Assembly: GCA_026391355.1 (NCBI GenBank)
Contig: JAPLDH010000074.1
Span: 23,333 to 87,332, forward strand
Source: Bacteroidota bacterium
GTDB taxonomy: Bacteria; Bacteroidota; Bacteroidia; Bacteroidales; FEN-979
Direction of reading: 5' to 3'
Length of the DNA: 64,000 nt
In this document: positions 47,501 to 55,830 of the stretch, in pieces
Position numbering within the stretch: position 1 is the stretch's first letter
Layout of the letters: every line of letters starts with the position of its first letter
Notes under the pieces: model-generated
Seen by the model: the letters and a program-made list of their open reading frames with translations, nothing else
Databases searched by the model: none
Told to the model about the DNA's origin: nothing
Position numbers and translations under genes: made by a program

Positions 47501-47847
47501 GAGGAGGATGGCGGATTTATTCCAGCGGGCCGGGCATTTATATTGGACTGATTGTTTCACGATTGCTTGGTTTGCGTATTGAATTTGGAAATATAATTGT
47601 TGATCCGGTACTTCCACTTTCTTTAGATGGTTTATCTGCTTCAATGGATTTTATGGGTCATTCGGTGACATTCATCTATGCAATAAAGGAAAGTTGTTTT
47701 GGGCCCAAGGCTATTTCCATTAACAGTAAACCTGTTAAGTTCACCTATGAAGATAACAAATACCGCCAGGGTGGAGCAGTTATTCCAACTGATCGACTTT
47801 TAACAATGTTAAATAAGCAGGATAATACTATTGAGATACAGTTGTAG
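44506..47847 (+). CDS. GH94 phosphorylase, probable 1,2-beta-oligoglucan phosphorylase
   Basis: 1113 residues, no signal peptide, so cytoplasmic. The start has a good ribosome site (AAGAGG). N-terminal beta-sandwich regions run to about 590, then an (alpha/alpha)6 barrel: LEQFSGAAWGTRDIAQGPFD, GGWPQWWMFDSYSDIRADSS, and the GH94 catalytic GGGDWNDSLQ (Asp758 and Asp761, one of them the general acid), then a C-terminal jelly roll. Its length and architecture match the listerial 1,2-beta-oligoglucan phosphorylase rather than the shorter cellobiose phosphorylases. Reaction: beta-1,2-glucooligosaccharide plus phosphate gives a shorter chain plus alpha-glucose-1-phosphate. It is separated from its partner GH35 by the restriction operon. 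Family certain, substrate well supported by context. Confidence 0.85.
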   Translation: MNIKNSLGLSFDFLENGSVRSIEVDPVRISLKAATPFSKSGTNLYLRKRTKPVEFKALLGPESNSRFKIQEDSFIAEGNWAGLDYVCILQLSKKSLSWQWHINITNVSDDLVELDLIYVQDAGLKPVTDGLINEYYVSQYLERRILEDKNHGSVICCRQNLKESVGNPWLMIACKNRAIAASVDGMQFYGKTSRETGIPEGLLSDRLGGEYSGESSVLALQETPFKLAARDNHKSIFVGTYLADHPQATSDDDLNHLPYLMLEFGDEVSFQNHHELFTPDKNIFNTSVFLPVDDLSDRELDRFFDEERRHREEKNGQLLSFFCKQNNHVMLRAKEIIVDRPHAHIMQAKAGFTPDENIVSTTSYAYGVFNSHLTQGNTNFNILLSVCSSQFNLALETGQRIFIEVDGRQYLLGVPSAFEIGLNHCRWIYKYGDHCFRVRTWTSKTAPQVNMDFKVVSGNDVKLLITHHFDHLNGWTVIPGSTSGEYVVIPKADSMIAGKFPLAQFRILINSINSDYKACGDEALYYDNKGHGGSFFILDVRETSDFCMSFIGEVCSAAKTVVIEDADDQWLSDCKDAQSSWQDLCLNLSLKGDQEDTAAIQEILPWYGMNALTHFLTPYGLEQFSGAAWGTRDIAQGPFDLLLCMEKYKEAKQVLRIIFSNQNTDGGWPQWWMFDSYSDIRADSSHGDVFYWCMIALSNYIKVTGDLKLLDDILPYYNERGVVHAEKTPLSEHVDRLINMIVNSFIPGTALVPFGGGDWNDSLQPVSKELAQRMISSWTVEMNYQAFNQYQVVYEQTDSKKAKELKEICEQIKADFNKYLIRDGVVAGYGLVEEDRSISLLLHPGDDKTNIQYSILPMNRGIISEIFTKEQAHHHQDLIEKHLKGPDGARLMNRPIKYKGGIQTLFQRAETSTFFGREIGIMYVHEHIRYAESQARTGRADAFLKALRQANPVTYRDIVPCGDIRQSNCYYSSSDVVFKNRYEADERYEEIKTGKITLRGGWRIYSSGPGIYIGLIVSRLLGLRIEFGNIIVDPVLPLSLDGLSASMDFMGHSVTFIYAIKESCFGPKAISINSKPVKFTYEDNKYRQGGAVIPTDRLLTMLNKQDNTIEIQL

Positions 47848-47876
47848 TGAAACTCCCGGGTATAAACCCTTAGCTT

Positions 47877-49100
47877 TCATAGTTTTTCAAAATTCTTTCT
47901 TCTGATCTTAACTTTCTGCCGGTTTGAGGGATCAGGAATCAACGTTGGATCGGCAGAGTAAAAATAATAAGGATTTCCGGATTTGTCCTTTGAATATATG
48001 GATATGGATTGGATGGATGCATGGTTTATCATAGGGATCCTAAACGGCTGATTACCTGAGCCTTCATAAGCAAAGACTGCATTGGGATGCGAATAAGTAA
48101 TGCTTATCTTATGATGGGTGTACCCGGGTAATTTGAGCCGGCAGTATGACTTTGGTTTCAGGATTTTTCCGACAGCATAATATCCCGCATAAACACCCGT
48201 GATTGTCAAGAAGGCGCTATCTCCTGATGATCCCCTTGCAGGGACCATCCCGGTCATCTTCCAGACAACATATGACTTATGGCCGTTACCGGCACGAAAT
48301 ACTTGATAATCATTTGGTTTTACAGATTTTTCTGTAACAGGAATACAGAACGTCACGGGAATGGAAAAAATTTCCGGTACGGGGATATCCTGATCTTTTG
48401 GAAGGACCCAGAGGGCTATTGCAGCCGTCAACTCAAAGACCTCGGATCGTGTGGTCATGCTGCTCATATTATGATCCTGCAGTTCCTTCATTGTCATAAT
48501 TTCTTTGATCTCATAATGAAAATCATAAATCTTATAAGGGGAGAAAGTCCCCCCCTTTATGATGACCCTTGCGCCCGTTTTTCCCACCAGAATCGTATCC
48601 TGTTCATCCTGGGCAGATTCATTGACAAGCTGTGGGGTTTCATTCACCTGGATTGCAGGGATCTTACTCACAAGCCTGATATCGATCCTCCCTGTTTCAT
48701 TATTATCGGTTTGCCCGGATGTCGTTCCTTGCACGGGTATGATCTTTATAAGGTGCACAAAATGGCCCATTTCATTTGAGATCAGGAAGTCGAAGATTTG
48801 GTCCATCCGGTCATCCAGCAATTGTCTCTTTTGCTGATCAGTTGAAGAAGAATCCAGGTATCCTGTAATGGTAATTTTGAAGCCGGATAAGGACCTGAGC
48901 TGTCGTATTGTTGACCGCAGCTCGTTTTTCGAGCGCTTTGTAAGATTGGATTTTCCATCCTCAAAATATAGATGATGTGTCAGTTTCTCTTGCGCGGAAA
49001 CAGGAAACACCAGGCAACAGATGAGAGCCACCGTCATCATAACAGTCGATCCGCGCACAAAGTCCATTTTCATTTTCAGAAAAGTCATGGTCCTTATCAT
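47877..49100 (-). CDS. Secreted OmpA-C-like domain protein
   Basis: 407 residues from 49100; Met10 or Met12 are alternative starts, and the signal sequence ends near VFPVSAQ. Residues about 40-145 look like an OmpA/MotB peptidoglycan-binding-type domain (LYFEDGKSNLTKRSKNELRS ... FKITITGYLDSSSTDQQKRQ ... DNNETGRIDIRLV). A beta-rich C-terminal half is unassigned. Probably a periplasmic or outer-membrane-associated structural protein. It follows the 470-residue gene by 18 bases and is likely co-transcribed with it. Confidence 0.65.
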   Translation of the reverse strand: MIRTMTFLKMKMDFVRGSTVMMTVALICCLVFPVSAQEKLTHHLYFEDGKSNLTKRSKNELRSTIRQLRSLSGFKITITGYLDSSSTDQQKRQLLDDRMDQIFDFLISNEMGHFVHLIKIIPVQGTTSGQTDNNETGRIDIRLVSKIPAIQVNETPQLVNESAQDEQDTILVGKTGARVIIKGGTFSPYKIYDFHYEIKEIMTMKELQDHNMSSMTTRSEVFELTAAIALWVLPKDQDIPVPEIFSIPVTFCIPVTEKSVKPNDYQVFRAGNGHKSYVVWKMTGMVPARGSSGDSAFLTITGVYAGYYAVGKILKPKSYCRLKLPGYTHHKISITYSHPNAVFAYEGSGNQPFRIPMINHASIQSISIYSKDKSGNPYYFYSADPTLIPDPSNRQKVKIRRKNFEKL

Positions 49101-49118
49101 TAACGAGTATATTTACGT

Positions 49119-50531
49119 TCAGTTTTTTAATAGATCGGAGATAAGCTTCCCATTATTTAGTTTAATAAGTGCTGATAGTTCTGTATTATAACAGTAGTTA
49201 ATATTCAGGTCATCAGGCAGCAAATGCCGGGCATGCTTAAATGTTAAAAATGCCCTGAGATGGTCGTGCATCCTGCTATAAACCCTGCCCAGGGTAAATA
49301 ACAACACAGGATCATTGCTGAAGTATTTTAAACTGATTTTAAGCAAGGAAAGAGCTTTATTATCCTGTGAATGGTCAAGCAGGTAGTTGCTCAATTCAAA
49401 AACAGCTACATCGGCATTTATCTTTACAGGGTCAGCGGAAATGAGAAAGATGTTAGGATACTTATTGGATAACTGCTCTTTCGGGTAGAACTTACTTCCC
49501 GTCGTTTCATAAGCATATTTGTCAATGATTACCAGAGCATGGTAGGGCAATACGACGATGGATATATCGAATCCCAGCTTTTTACCAATATCATAAACAA
49601 GATAAGAAGAATTATCGCAATCCAGCATCTCATCGCAGATGCCCTGCCAGAGAAGGAAATTTGCACGATAATCGAACCTTTCCAGAATAATTGATGAGAT
49701 CGCCCTGATGAAACGCTCTGTGTTCTTTCCCCTGCCTGTTAAGCTGTCTTTCAGGATGGAGCAGATGGAATCGATATAATGAATGTATATGCGGGAGTAG
49801 AAGGATGCTAAAACCGGATTATCAAATAGTTCGAACCGGAGCCGTTGAACACCCAGATATGGTGAAAAGTGATCCAGACCATTAAAAAGACTGTCGATGA
49901 ACAGGTCGAAAGAGGGGTGAAAAAAGTGTGATGTATAGAGATCTTCACTACTTCTCCATGGAAAGTAATCGATTTCTTTTATTTGTGGGTTCTGGTTGGT
50001 CATGATGCACGGTTTTATATTTGGCCGGAGGAGTGAATCGAGAGAAATGTCTTGAAAAAGCGTTACCATATCGATTTCTTTTGTAGTCCTGTTCTTTTTA
50101 GGTACAATTAAAGAATCAGATACAAAATCCCAGGCAGCATACTCCATTTCCTGAATGTAATCACCCGGTTTCAGTCCCAGCGGGTAAAATTGTTTATATT
50201 TCAAGGTGTTTGATACCCTGAAAACCTTGATGCTGTCCTTAAAGGTTGCCAGGAATTGCCGGGTTTTACCATTTGCCTTGCGTGAATCATGAGGTAATCC
50301 GGCGGGCAGCTTCCGGATCATTTTAATAGCGGCACCGGGCAAGTGATATAACTCAATGATATATTCACTGCTTTCCGTCTCTTTTATGTATTTTCGACCT
50401 GCAGATACCAGGTAAATAAAACTTTTATTCTGCTGAAGGGCAAACCCCGGATAAGGAATCCCTGACAGCGTTCCGATAATTAGCGGAACCAATAAGGAAA
50501 AGGAATGAAAACGATAACCAGTACCCTGCAT
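49119..50531 (-). CDS. Transglutaminase-like/TPR protein, secreted
   Basis: 470 residues with a possible N-terminal signal (FSLLVPLIIGTLSGIPYPGF). The centre holds a papain/transglutaminase-like core: GICDEMLDCDNSSYLVYDIG followed by LPYHALVIIDKYA, placing a Cys-Asp cluster and a His as in SirB1/transglutaminase-like proteins. At the C-terminus at least one TPR is visible (NDPVLLFTLGRVYSRMHDHL). No specific function can be given. First gene of a two-gene unit with the OmpA-like protein; the upstream 145 bases show no clear promoter consensus. Confidence 0.55.
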   Translation of the reverse strand: MQGTGYRFHSFSLLVPLIIGTLSGIPYPGFALQQNKSFIYLVSAGRKYIKETESSEYIIELYHLPGAAIKMIRKLPAGLPHDSRKANGKTRQFLATFKDSIKVFRVSNTLKYKQFYPLGLKPGDYIQEMEYAAWDFVSDSLIVPKKNRTTKEIDMVTLFQDISLDSLLRPNIKPCIMTNQNPQIKEIDYFPWRSSEDLYTSHFFHPSFDLFIDSLFNGLDHFSPYLGVQRLRFELFDNPVLASFYSRIYIHYIDSICSILKDSLTGRGKNTERFIRAISSIILERFDYRANFLLWQGICDEMLDCDNSSYLVYDIGKKLGFDISIVVLPYHALVIIDKYAYETTGSKFYPKEQLSNKYPNIFLISADPVKINADVAVFELSNYLLDHSQDNKALSLLKISLKYFSNDPVLLFTLGRVYSRMHDHLRAFLTFKHARHLLPDDLNINYCYNTELSALIKLNNGKLISDLLKN

Positions 50532-50676
50532 CTTTTCAGAATTAGTATTTCAGGGTAAGGGTGTTACATAGAAGAGGATTTCTGTTATTTTTAAAACGAA
50601 AAGACAAGCGGAAAATTATCCAACCAGGAAAACTTCTTTAGGACTCCTCAGAATGATTTTCCACACTGTGTTTATT

Positions 50677-52050
50677 TTACTTTTTTACATAGACCCGGTA
50701 CTCCCAGGGCTTCAGGACAAAATCCAGCGAATAATCGAAATGAGTCTCCTCTCCACTGAAAACGTTCATAAAAGTCCCGGGAAGTTGAATTTCCTTAACC
50801 TTCAAATCCTGCGGCTGATTGGTCAGATTGAGTAAAACCAGTACCTGGTTTCCTTCTGTTCCCCTGAGAAAAGCGTAAACATGATGGTCGTTGGTGGTAT
50901 GAATTTTTGTCAACCCGGATCCTGATTCTCCATTCCAGAGCGCTCTGTTTTCCTTTTTCAAATGGATCAGTGTTGAATAGAACTCTTTCAGCGCATAGCC
51001 GTTCCATATAATCGTATCCTTGTCGAAGAACCGCAACCTTTTATTGAATGCTGCTTCCTGGCCGCTGTAGATCAGGGGCATTCCGGGAACGGTGAAGGTC
51101 AGCACAGCCATTATGCGGGCTGCGTCACCCATCCGTTCGTATTCCGATCCGTTCCATGAATTTTCATCATGATTTGAGGTGAACCGCATGCGGTAAGCAT
51201 CAGGGTTGTAATGGGATATCTCTTTCTTCCATAATGTATCAATCTGGTCTGCAGTTTTTTTGCCTGCTGCGATATCATTCATAAGATGAAAGAAATCCCA
51301 GGAATAGGTCATATCAAATGCGGTATCATGCATTTGCGGTGTTTCCTCCTCTGCAAGCATAAAAACCGGTTTACCGGTCTTGATCTTTGGAACGGCCTCA
51401 TTCCAGAAACTGATCGGCAGCATACCTGCTACATCGCAACGATAGCCATCAATATCGGCAGCTTTGATCCAGTATTTGAGTGCGTCGGTCATATAATCGC
51501 GCAGCCCCTTATGACTGTAATCCAGCCCTGCCACATCGGTCCAGTCTTTCACCGGGGATTTGATGTGTCCTGCAGAATCGTGCTGATACCACTCCGGGTG
51601 CTGTGTGATCAGAACATTATCCCAGGAGGTGTGGTTGGCCACCCAGTCGATGATCACCTTCATTCCCAGGTCATGGGCTTTACCAACAAGCCTTTTAAGA
51701 TCATCCAGGGTTCCGAATTCTCTATTAACCGTCAGGTAATTCTGCACTGCATAATAGCTGCCGAGGCTTCCTTTACGATTTATTTCGCCGATCGGGTTGA
51801 TCGGCATCAGCCAAAGAATGTCAACACCCATCTCCTTTAAGCGGGGCAGGTGTTTTTCAAAGGCAGAAAATGTACCTTCCGGTGTATATTGCCGGATATT
51901 TACCTCATAGATCATGGCATTTTTGCTCCAGTCTGGATGTACGATAAATGAAGTGTGTTCTTTTTTCTGCCGGGTACAGGAGAACAGGAGAATTGATACT
52001 ATTATGACCATCAGGGTCATGAATAAGGGGAGAAAAAGATGTTTGTTCAT
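50677..52050 (-). CDS. GH13 alpha-amylase family lipoprotein
   Basis: 457 residues. Lipoprotein signal ending at Cys25 (VSILLFSC). Compact GH13 with all catalytic residues: Asp206 (DGYRCDVAG), Glu234 (VFMLAEEE) and Asp295 (FTSNHDENSW); IIDWVANHTSWD is region I. A C-terminal beta domain ends in LKPWEYRVYVKK. It would cleave alpha-1,4-glucans or maltodextrins in the periplasm or at the surface. Last of three same-strand genes (esterase-like, GH13, GH13). The gap upstream holds a hairpin element at 52066-52134. Confidence 0.9.
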   Translation of the reverse strand: MNKHLFLPLFMTLMVIIVSILLFSCTRQKKEHTSFIVHPDWSKNAMIYEVNIRQYTPEGTFSAFEKHLPRLKEMGVDILWLMPINPIGEINRKGSLGSYYAVQNYLTVNREFGTLDDLKRLVGKAHDLGMKVIIDWVANHTSWDNVLITQHPEWYQHDSAGHIKSPVKDWTDVAGLDYSHKGLRDYMTDALKYWIKAADIDGYRCDVAGMLPISFWNEAVPKIKTGKPVFMLAEEETPQMHDTAFDMTYSWDFFHLMNDIAAGKKTADQIDTLWKKEISHYNPDAYRMRFTSNHDENSWNGSEYERMGDAARIMAVLTFTVPGMPLIYSGQEAAFNKRLRFFDKDTIIWNGYALKEFYSTLIHLKKENRALWNGESGSGLTKIHTTNDHHVYAFLRGTEGNQVLVLLNLTNQPQDLKVKEIQLPGTFMNVFSGEETHFDYSLDFVLKPWEYRVYVKK

Positions 52051-52065
52051 GGGGCAAAATGTTTG

Positions 52066-52134
52066 ACCTCACCCCCCTTGCTTCGTTCGTAACGCGTTAC
52101 ACGTCACGCGTGACGAAAAAGTTGGAGGTGAGGT
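52066..52134. repeat. Inverted-repeat element with a palindromic core related to the 19-base repeat
   Basis: ACCTCACCCCC (52066-52076) pairs with GGAGGTGAGGT (52124-52134), 10 of 11. Between them lie the palindromes TAACGCGTTA (52090-52099) and CGTCACGCGTGACG, followed by AAAAA. CGCGTGACGAAAA is shared exactly with the first unit of the tandem repeat at 36664, which suggests a dispersed repeat family. Confidence 0.7.
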
Positions 52135-52140
52135 AATTTG

Positions 52141-54522
52141 TTAATTTGTAAGAATCTCAAATGTATTTCCTTTTAAAGAAAGGTTAATATTGTTTTTCTT
52201 AACTGTAAAATTATTTCCGAAGTGATTATTGAGCTTAGCGTTACGGAATTTTTCCGGAACCACGAAGTCAATTTTTCGAGCATCCTTATCTTTATTCATG
52301 ATGACGAATACGACCTGGTCGAAATAGCTCCTCATATACACAACCGCTTTGTCACTGACTTCGAGGAGTTTAAAATCGCCATAGATCAGTGGCAGGTGAT
52401 CCTTTCGTAAATGAATGAGTTGCTGAACCATGTTTTTGGTTTTTAGCTCATGTAAATTCAGGCTGTCGAATTTCATCATCCTACGGTTATCGGGATCATT
52501 GGCTCCAGGCATGCCATATTCATCCCCATAATAGATCACGGGAATTCCGGGGATGGTCATGTTAAAGGCAATAAGCATGGCAAGCATTTGATATCCAATA
52601 GTATCCTTCACCTCAATGTCGCGTTTCCACCCTGCCTCCCTGTCGCTTTCGGCAAATGTCAGGGCTCCCGATGCAAAGGAGATAAATCTTGACTGATCCT
52701 GGTTCCCGGTGATATTCCCCATCAGGTTATGCTCGCCGTAGTAATTGAAAGTCTCCTGAAGGATCGGGAAAAGCTCTTTAAATGAACCATTATCTTTTGC
52801 AAAGATACTTCGGGCATTGAAATAGAGATCAAAATCGAACTGAGCATCCAGCTCACCCGGATTTATATAACTGCTGATGAGTTCCCGGCTGCCATAGGTT
52901 TCACCGATCTGGAAAACAGGCTTGTTTTCAGGAAACACCACCTGTTCATTGATCTTCCGGGTGAGTGTCCGCCAGTAAATTTCGGGGATATGCTTTGTGG
53001 CATCGTGACGGAACCCATCGATATGATACTGTTTGATCCAGAAAAGGGCTGAATCTGAGATCATCTGATAAATTTCGGGTTTTGTGAGATCAATGGTAGG
53101 CAGGAATTCATCAAACCAGGTAGTCAGCCGCTGTTCATCCCAGAGTCGGAGGTTTTTGCGTTTGTCTTTCAGGATGAATTGGGTAGCCCAGTCCGGGTGG
53201 GTTTTATATAACCAGCTTTCCTTGTGAACATGGTTCGAAACATAGTCGAGAAGGATATTTATATTTTTATCATGGGCTTCGCTCACCATGTTACGGAATT
53301 CCTCACCCGAACCAAAATGGTTATCGACGGTAGTAAGGGTGATTGGCCAATAACCATGATAACCTGAAAACTTCCTGTGTGGCGCAGGATATTCATTCCA
53401 GGCATCCGGAGGGTTCTGTGTGATCGGTGAGATCCAGATCGTATTGATCCCCAGATTGGAAAAATAGCCATGCTTGATTTTTTGTTCGATGCCGGAAAGA
53501 TCGCCTCCCTGGAAGTTGACTTTAGGATCCACCTCTTTATCTATAACCGGGACATCATTTTTATGGTCACCATTGTAAAACCGGTCGACCATCAGAAAAT
53601 AGATGATCATGGCCTCTTTGTCATTCCTGGTAAGTTCTTCAGGGTTCAGAATGACATCGCCCTTATGAAGGGGGATAAGGATCTCATTGGAAGTGCCTAT
53701 ATTATTGACAGCCCAAACCCTTATAAAGGAGCTTTCATATTGTTTGGTTTTCCTGGGTATGGTGATGGTTATACCTGAACTGTCGACCTTGATAAATTTA
53801 TTATCCAGCCTGTAATTCTGCCACAGGACAAAAACATCTTTCACTCTGTTCTTTACCCCGATCGTGACTTTTGATTCTCCTACCTTATCTGTGAAAAGCC
53901 AGGGTAATCCTGATGGAGATATTGATCCTGCCCGCAATAATGAATTGAAGCCACCGATATTGTTATCCACCTTGTCGGGGTTTGCCGGGTCAAGCGTCCA
54001 TTTCCCGTCAATGACCAGTTGATACTGGTACTTCCCCGGGTTTAGCAGAAGATCGGTTTGCCATACGTTATCCTTATGCCGCATATAGGTATTGGCAGGA
54101 TTCCAGTTGTTCATTTCTCCTGCCACCTGGACTTTTTTATAGTTTTTTTCTTTCGGATCGAATGATATCCGTTGCCAGATTTTCCTGGATTTTTCCAGCA
54201 GAATTGTGTACGAATAACCTTTGATCCAGACATTCATCACACTCATTTTCGGAGTGGATTTCTGCCCTACTGTGATGACCATTTTTGCAGAGTCGGGGCT
54301 GATCGCGAAATTCAGCGATGGGTCGATCCTGACTGAATCAATCTTTTTCGGATCCAGGAAATAATCCTGCAATTGGATCATTGTAGAATCGGGTTGAAGC
54401 ATCAAAGGGGCTGCCAGGCCAGTGGATTGGGATTCCTTTGGAACCGGAAGGTCTTCATTGTTGGTACAGGCGAATAAAGCCGTTGCAAAGAGGATTAGAA
54501 AAAAATGTTGAAGTTTGATCAT
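52141..54522 (-). CDS. GH13 lipoprotein with N-terminal CBM48-like modules (neopullulanase/cyclomaltodextrinase type)
   Basis: 793 residues; lipobox Cys19 (FATALFAC). Residues about 110-200 are a CBM48/E-set-like module (VQVAGEMNNWNPANTYMRHK ... KYQYQLVIDGKWTLDPANPD), followed by a second beta region to about 300. The barrel has NILLDYVSNHVHKES (region I), Asp507 (GFRHDATKHIP), Glu541 (QIGETYGSRE) and Asp609 (GNQDQSRFIS). Domain layout and the HDATKH variant fit neopullulanase/cyclomaltodextrinase-like GH13 that act on maltooligosaccharides or pullulan. Located between the esterase-like gene and the smaller GH13 on the same strand. Confidence 0.88.
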   Translation of the reverse strand: MIKLQHFFLILFATALFACTNNEDLPVPKESQSTGLAAPLMLQPDSTMIQLQDYFLDPKKIDSVRIDPSLNFAISPDSAKMVITVGQKSTPKMSVMNVWIKGYSYTILLEKSRKIWQRISFDPKEKNYKKVQVAGEMNNWNPANTYMRHKDNVWQTDLLLNPGKYQYQLVIDGKWTLDPANPDKVDNNIGGFNSLLRAGSISPSGLPWLFTDKVGESKVTIGVKNRVKDVFVLWQNYRLDNKFIKVDSSGITITIPRKTKQYESSFIRVWAVNNIGTSNEILIPLHKGDVILNPEELTRNDKEAMIIYFLMVDRFYNGDHKNDVPVIDKEVDPKVNFQGGDLSGIEQKIKHGYFSNLGINTIWISPITQNPPDAWNEYPAPHRKFSGYHGYWPITLTTVDNHFGSGEEFRNMVSEAHDKNINILLDYVSNHVHKESWLYKTHPDWATQFILKDKRKNLRLWDEQRLTTWFDEFLPTIDLTKPEIYQMISDSALFWIKQYHIDGFRHDATKHIPEIYWRTLTRKINEQVVFPENKPVFQIGETYGSRELISSYINPGELDAQFDFDLYFNARSIFAKDNGSFKELFPILQETFNYYGEHNLMGNITGNQDQSRFISFASGALTFAESDREAGWKRDIEVKDTIGYQMLAMLIAFNMTIPGIPVIYYGDEYGMPGANDPDNRRMMKFDSLNLHELKTKNMVQQLIHLRKDHLPLIYGDFKLLEVSDKAVVYMRSYFDQVVFVIMNKDKDARKIDFVVPEKFRNAKLNNHFGNNFTVKKNNINLSLKGNTFEILTN

Positions 54523-54538
54523 AAGGTTTTCTTTATAT

Positions 54539-54586
54539 ACTCACCCCTCAGTCCCCTCCCTAAAATAGGGAGGGGAAGGGGTGGGT
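54539..54586. repeat. Long GC-rich hairpin between esterase and GH13 genes
   Basis: Perfect arms TCCCCTCCCTA (54552-54562) and TAGGGAGGGGA (54566-54576) around AAA. Outer arms ACTCACCCCT / AGGGGTGGGT pair at 9 of 10. The element looks like a dispersed intergenic repeat. It could stabilise or attenuate the transcript that crosses it. Confidence 0.75.
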
Positions 54587-54593
54587 AATTGCG

Positions 54594-55790
54594 TTATTCA
54601 TTATTTGCAGGAAAGAACTGTTTCAACGCCAGGTTTAAATGTGCTTTCCAGTTTCCCCAGCTATGACCTTCATGAAATTCATAAAACCGGTATTGGTATT
54701 TCTGTTTCTGAAGAACCGGGATAAAATTTTTCACCATGGGAATAAGTTGCTTCAGATCGTATTTTCCTATATCCATGTATATATTCAGGTCTTTCTTTTT
54801 CCCTTTTTTAAAACCGGATGACAGATAGTGCCCAACACTACTGGATTGCGCAGCGATCAATCCGAATACTTCCGAGTGTGTCATACCAAGATACAAAGCG
54901 ATATTGCCTCCCAGCGAAGCCCCGATTGTGGCCCGTTTATGCGGATCCCTGCTGATGAAATATTTCTTTTCCATCGCAGGCATCAGCTCTTCAATGATAA
55001 ACCGGGAGTATGCTTTGAGTTTTTTTCCGGCATATTCACCGGAGCGATCGACAGGCGGAACAAAGATCCCGATCACGGGTGCAATCTGGTGATGGAAGAT
55101 AAGATAATCCAGAATATTATTGATCTGTCCAAGGTTGATATAGTCCATTCCATCGTGGAAGACAATTACCGGGTACTCTTTTTTTGACAAAGGATATCCT
55201 GGAGGAAGGTAAACCCGAATTTTTCTTCCCTCTGGAAAGTTTTTACCGGAGATGACCGTATCGTGGAAAGTCCCGTGTGGTATATCATTGTAATATTTTA
55301 GTTCAGGTGCAGGATGGTACCCGGGCATCTGAAATTCAGAATTGGGTCCAAATCCGCTCAAACATGTGTTGGGGTTCTTCGGATCAAGGATCCAGGTGGT
55401 GTCATTGATCACAAATTTGTAATCAAGACGCGCATCTGCTTCAAAAGTTGCGTCCAGGTACCAGAAGTTTGTACCGGGTATTTCATTCATTTTCAGATCC
55501 GGTTTCCATTCCGTGAAATCTCCTGCAATACTTATATGTTTTGCAATTCCCTGGTAGATGAAATGGATAGTTGAATCCGTTTCAATGATCGGAAAAGAAC
55601 GGGGTACTTTCATGAAGCTGTCGACAACCAGTTGTCGTTCCTCTGCCGGTAAATCGTTCATCCGGTTAATGAGATTCCTGAAGGATTGACCATTAACAAA
55701 ACTGGAAACCACAATCAGGGTTGATAGGAAAAAGAAACTAACAGCTCTGTTGGATTTGACAGAGACGCGTTGAAAATTCTTGTTCTTCAC
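54594..55790 (-). CDS. Secreted CE1-like esterase with N-terminal CBM48-like domain
   Basis: 398 residues. The N-terminus carries a hydrophobic signal (VSFFFLSTLIVVSSFVNGQS). Residues about 80-150 are an E-set/CBM48-like module (HISIAGDFTEWKPDLKMNEI ... LDYKFVINDTTWILDPKNPN). An alpha/beta-hydrolase domain of the enterochelin-esterase/CE1 type follows: VYLPPGYPLSKKEYPVIVFH, nucleophile Ser292 in IGASLGGN, and a C-terminal His in YEFHEGHSWGNW. First of three genes with two GH13 enzymes, so an ester-decorated alpha-glucan or a binding-only role is conceivable. Substrate is not deducible. Confidence 0.8.
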   Translation of the reverse strand: MKNKNFQRVSVKSNRAVSFFFLSTLIVVSSFVNGQSFRNLINRMNDLPAEERQLVVDSFMKVPRSFPIIETDSTIHFIYQGIAKHISIAGDFTEWKPDLKMNEIPGTNFWYLDATFEADARLDYKFVINDTTWILDPKNPNTCLSGFGPNSEFQMPGYHPAPELKYYNDIPHGTFHDTVISGKNFPEGRKIRVYLPPGYPLSKKEYPVIVFHDGMDYINLGQINNILDYLIFHHQIAPVIGIFVPPVDRSGEYAGKKLKAYSRFIIEELMPAMEKKYFISRDPHKRATIGASLGGNIALYLGMTHSEVFGLIAAQSSSVGHYLSSGFKKGKKKDLNIYMDIGKYDLKQLIPMVKNFIPVLQKQKYQYRFYEFHEGHSWGNWKAHLNLALKQFFPANNE

Positions 55791-55830
55791 TGTAAATACC
55801 AGTTAATTTTTACTGTGTCCGGTGAATAAA

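Noticed and set aside
44506..47847. Cellobiose or chitobiose phosphorylase
   Set aside because: At 1113 residues it is much longer than those enzymes (about 800), and the sequence around TRDIAQGPFD and the locus context fit the 1,2-beta-oligoglucan phosphorylase type.
47841..47876. Terminator between the GH94 gene and the convergent OmpA-like gene
   Set aside because: Only a five-base GGGT/ACCC hairpin is present without a T run; too weak to list.
51286..51840. Open frame of 184 codons on the plus strand
   Set aside because: Antisense to the GH13 catalytic core at 50677-52050, which has all catalytic residues.
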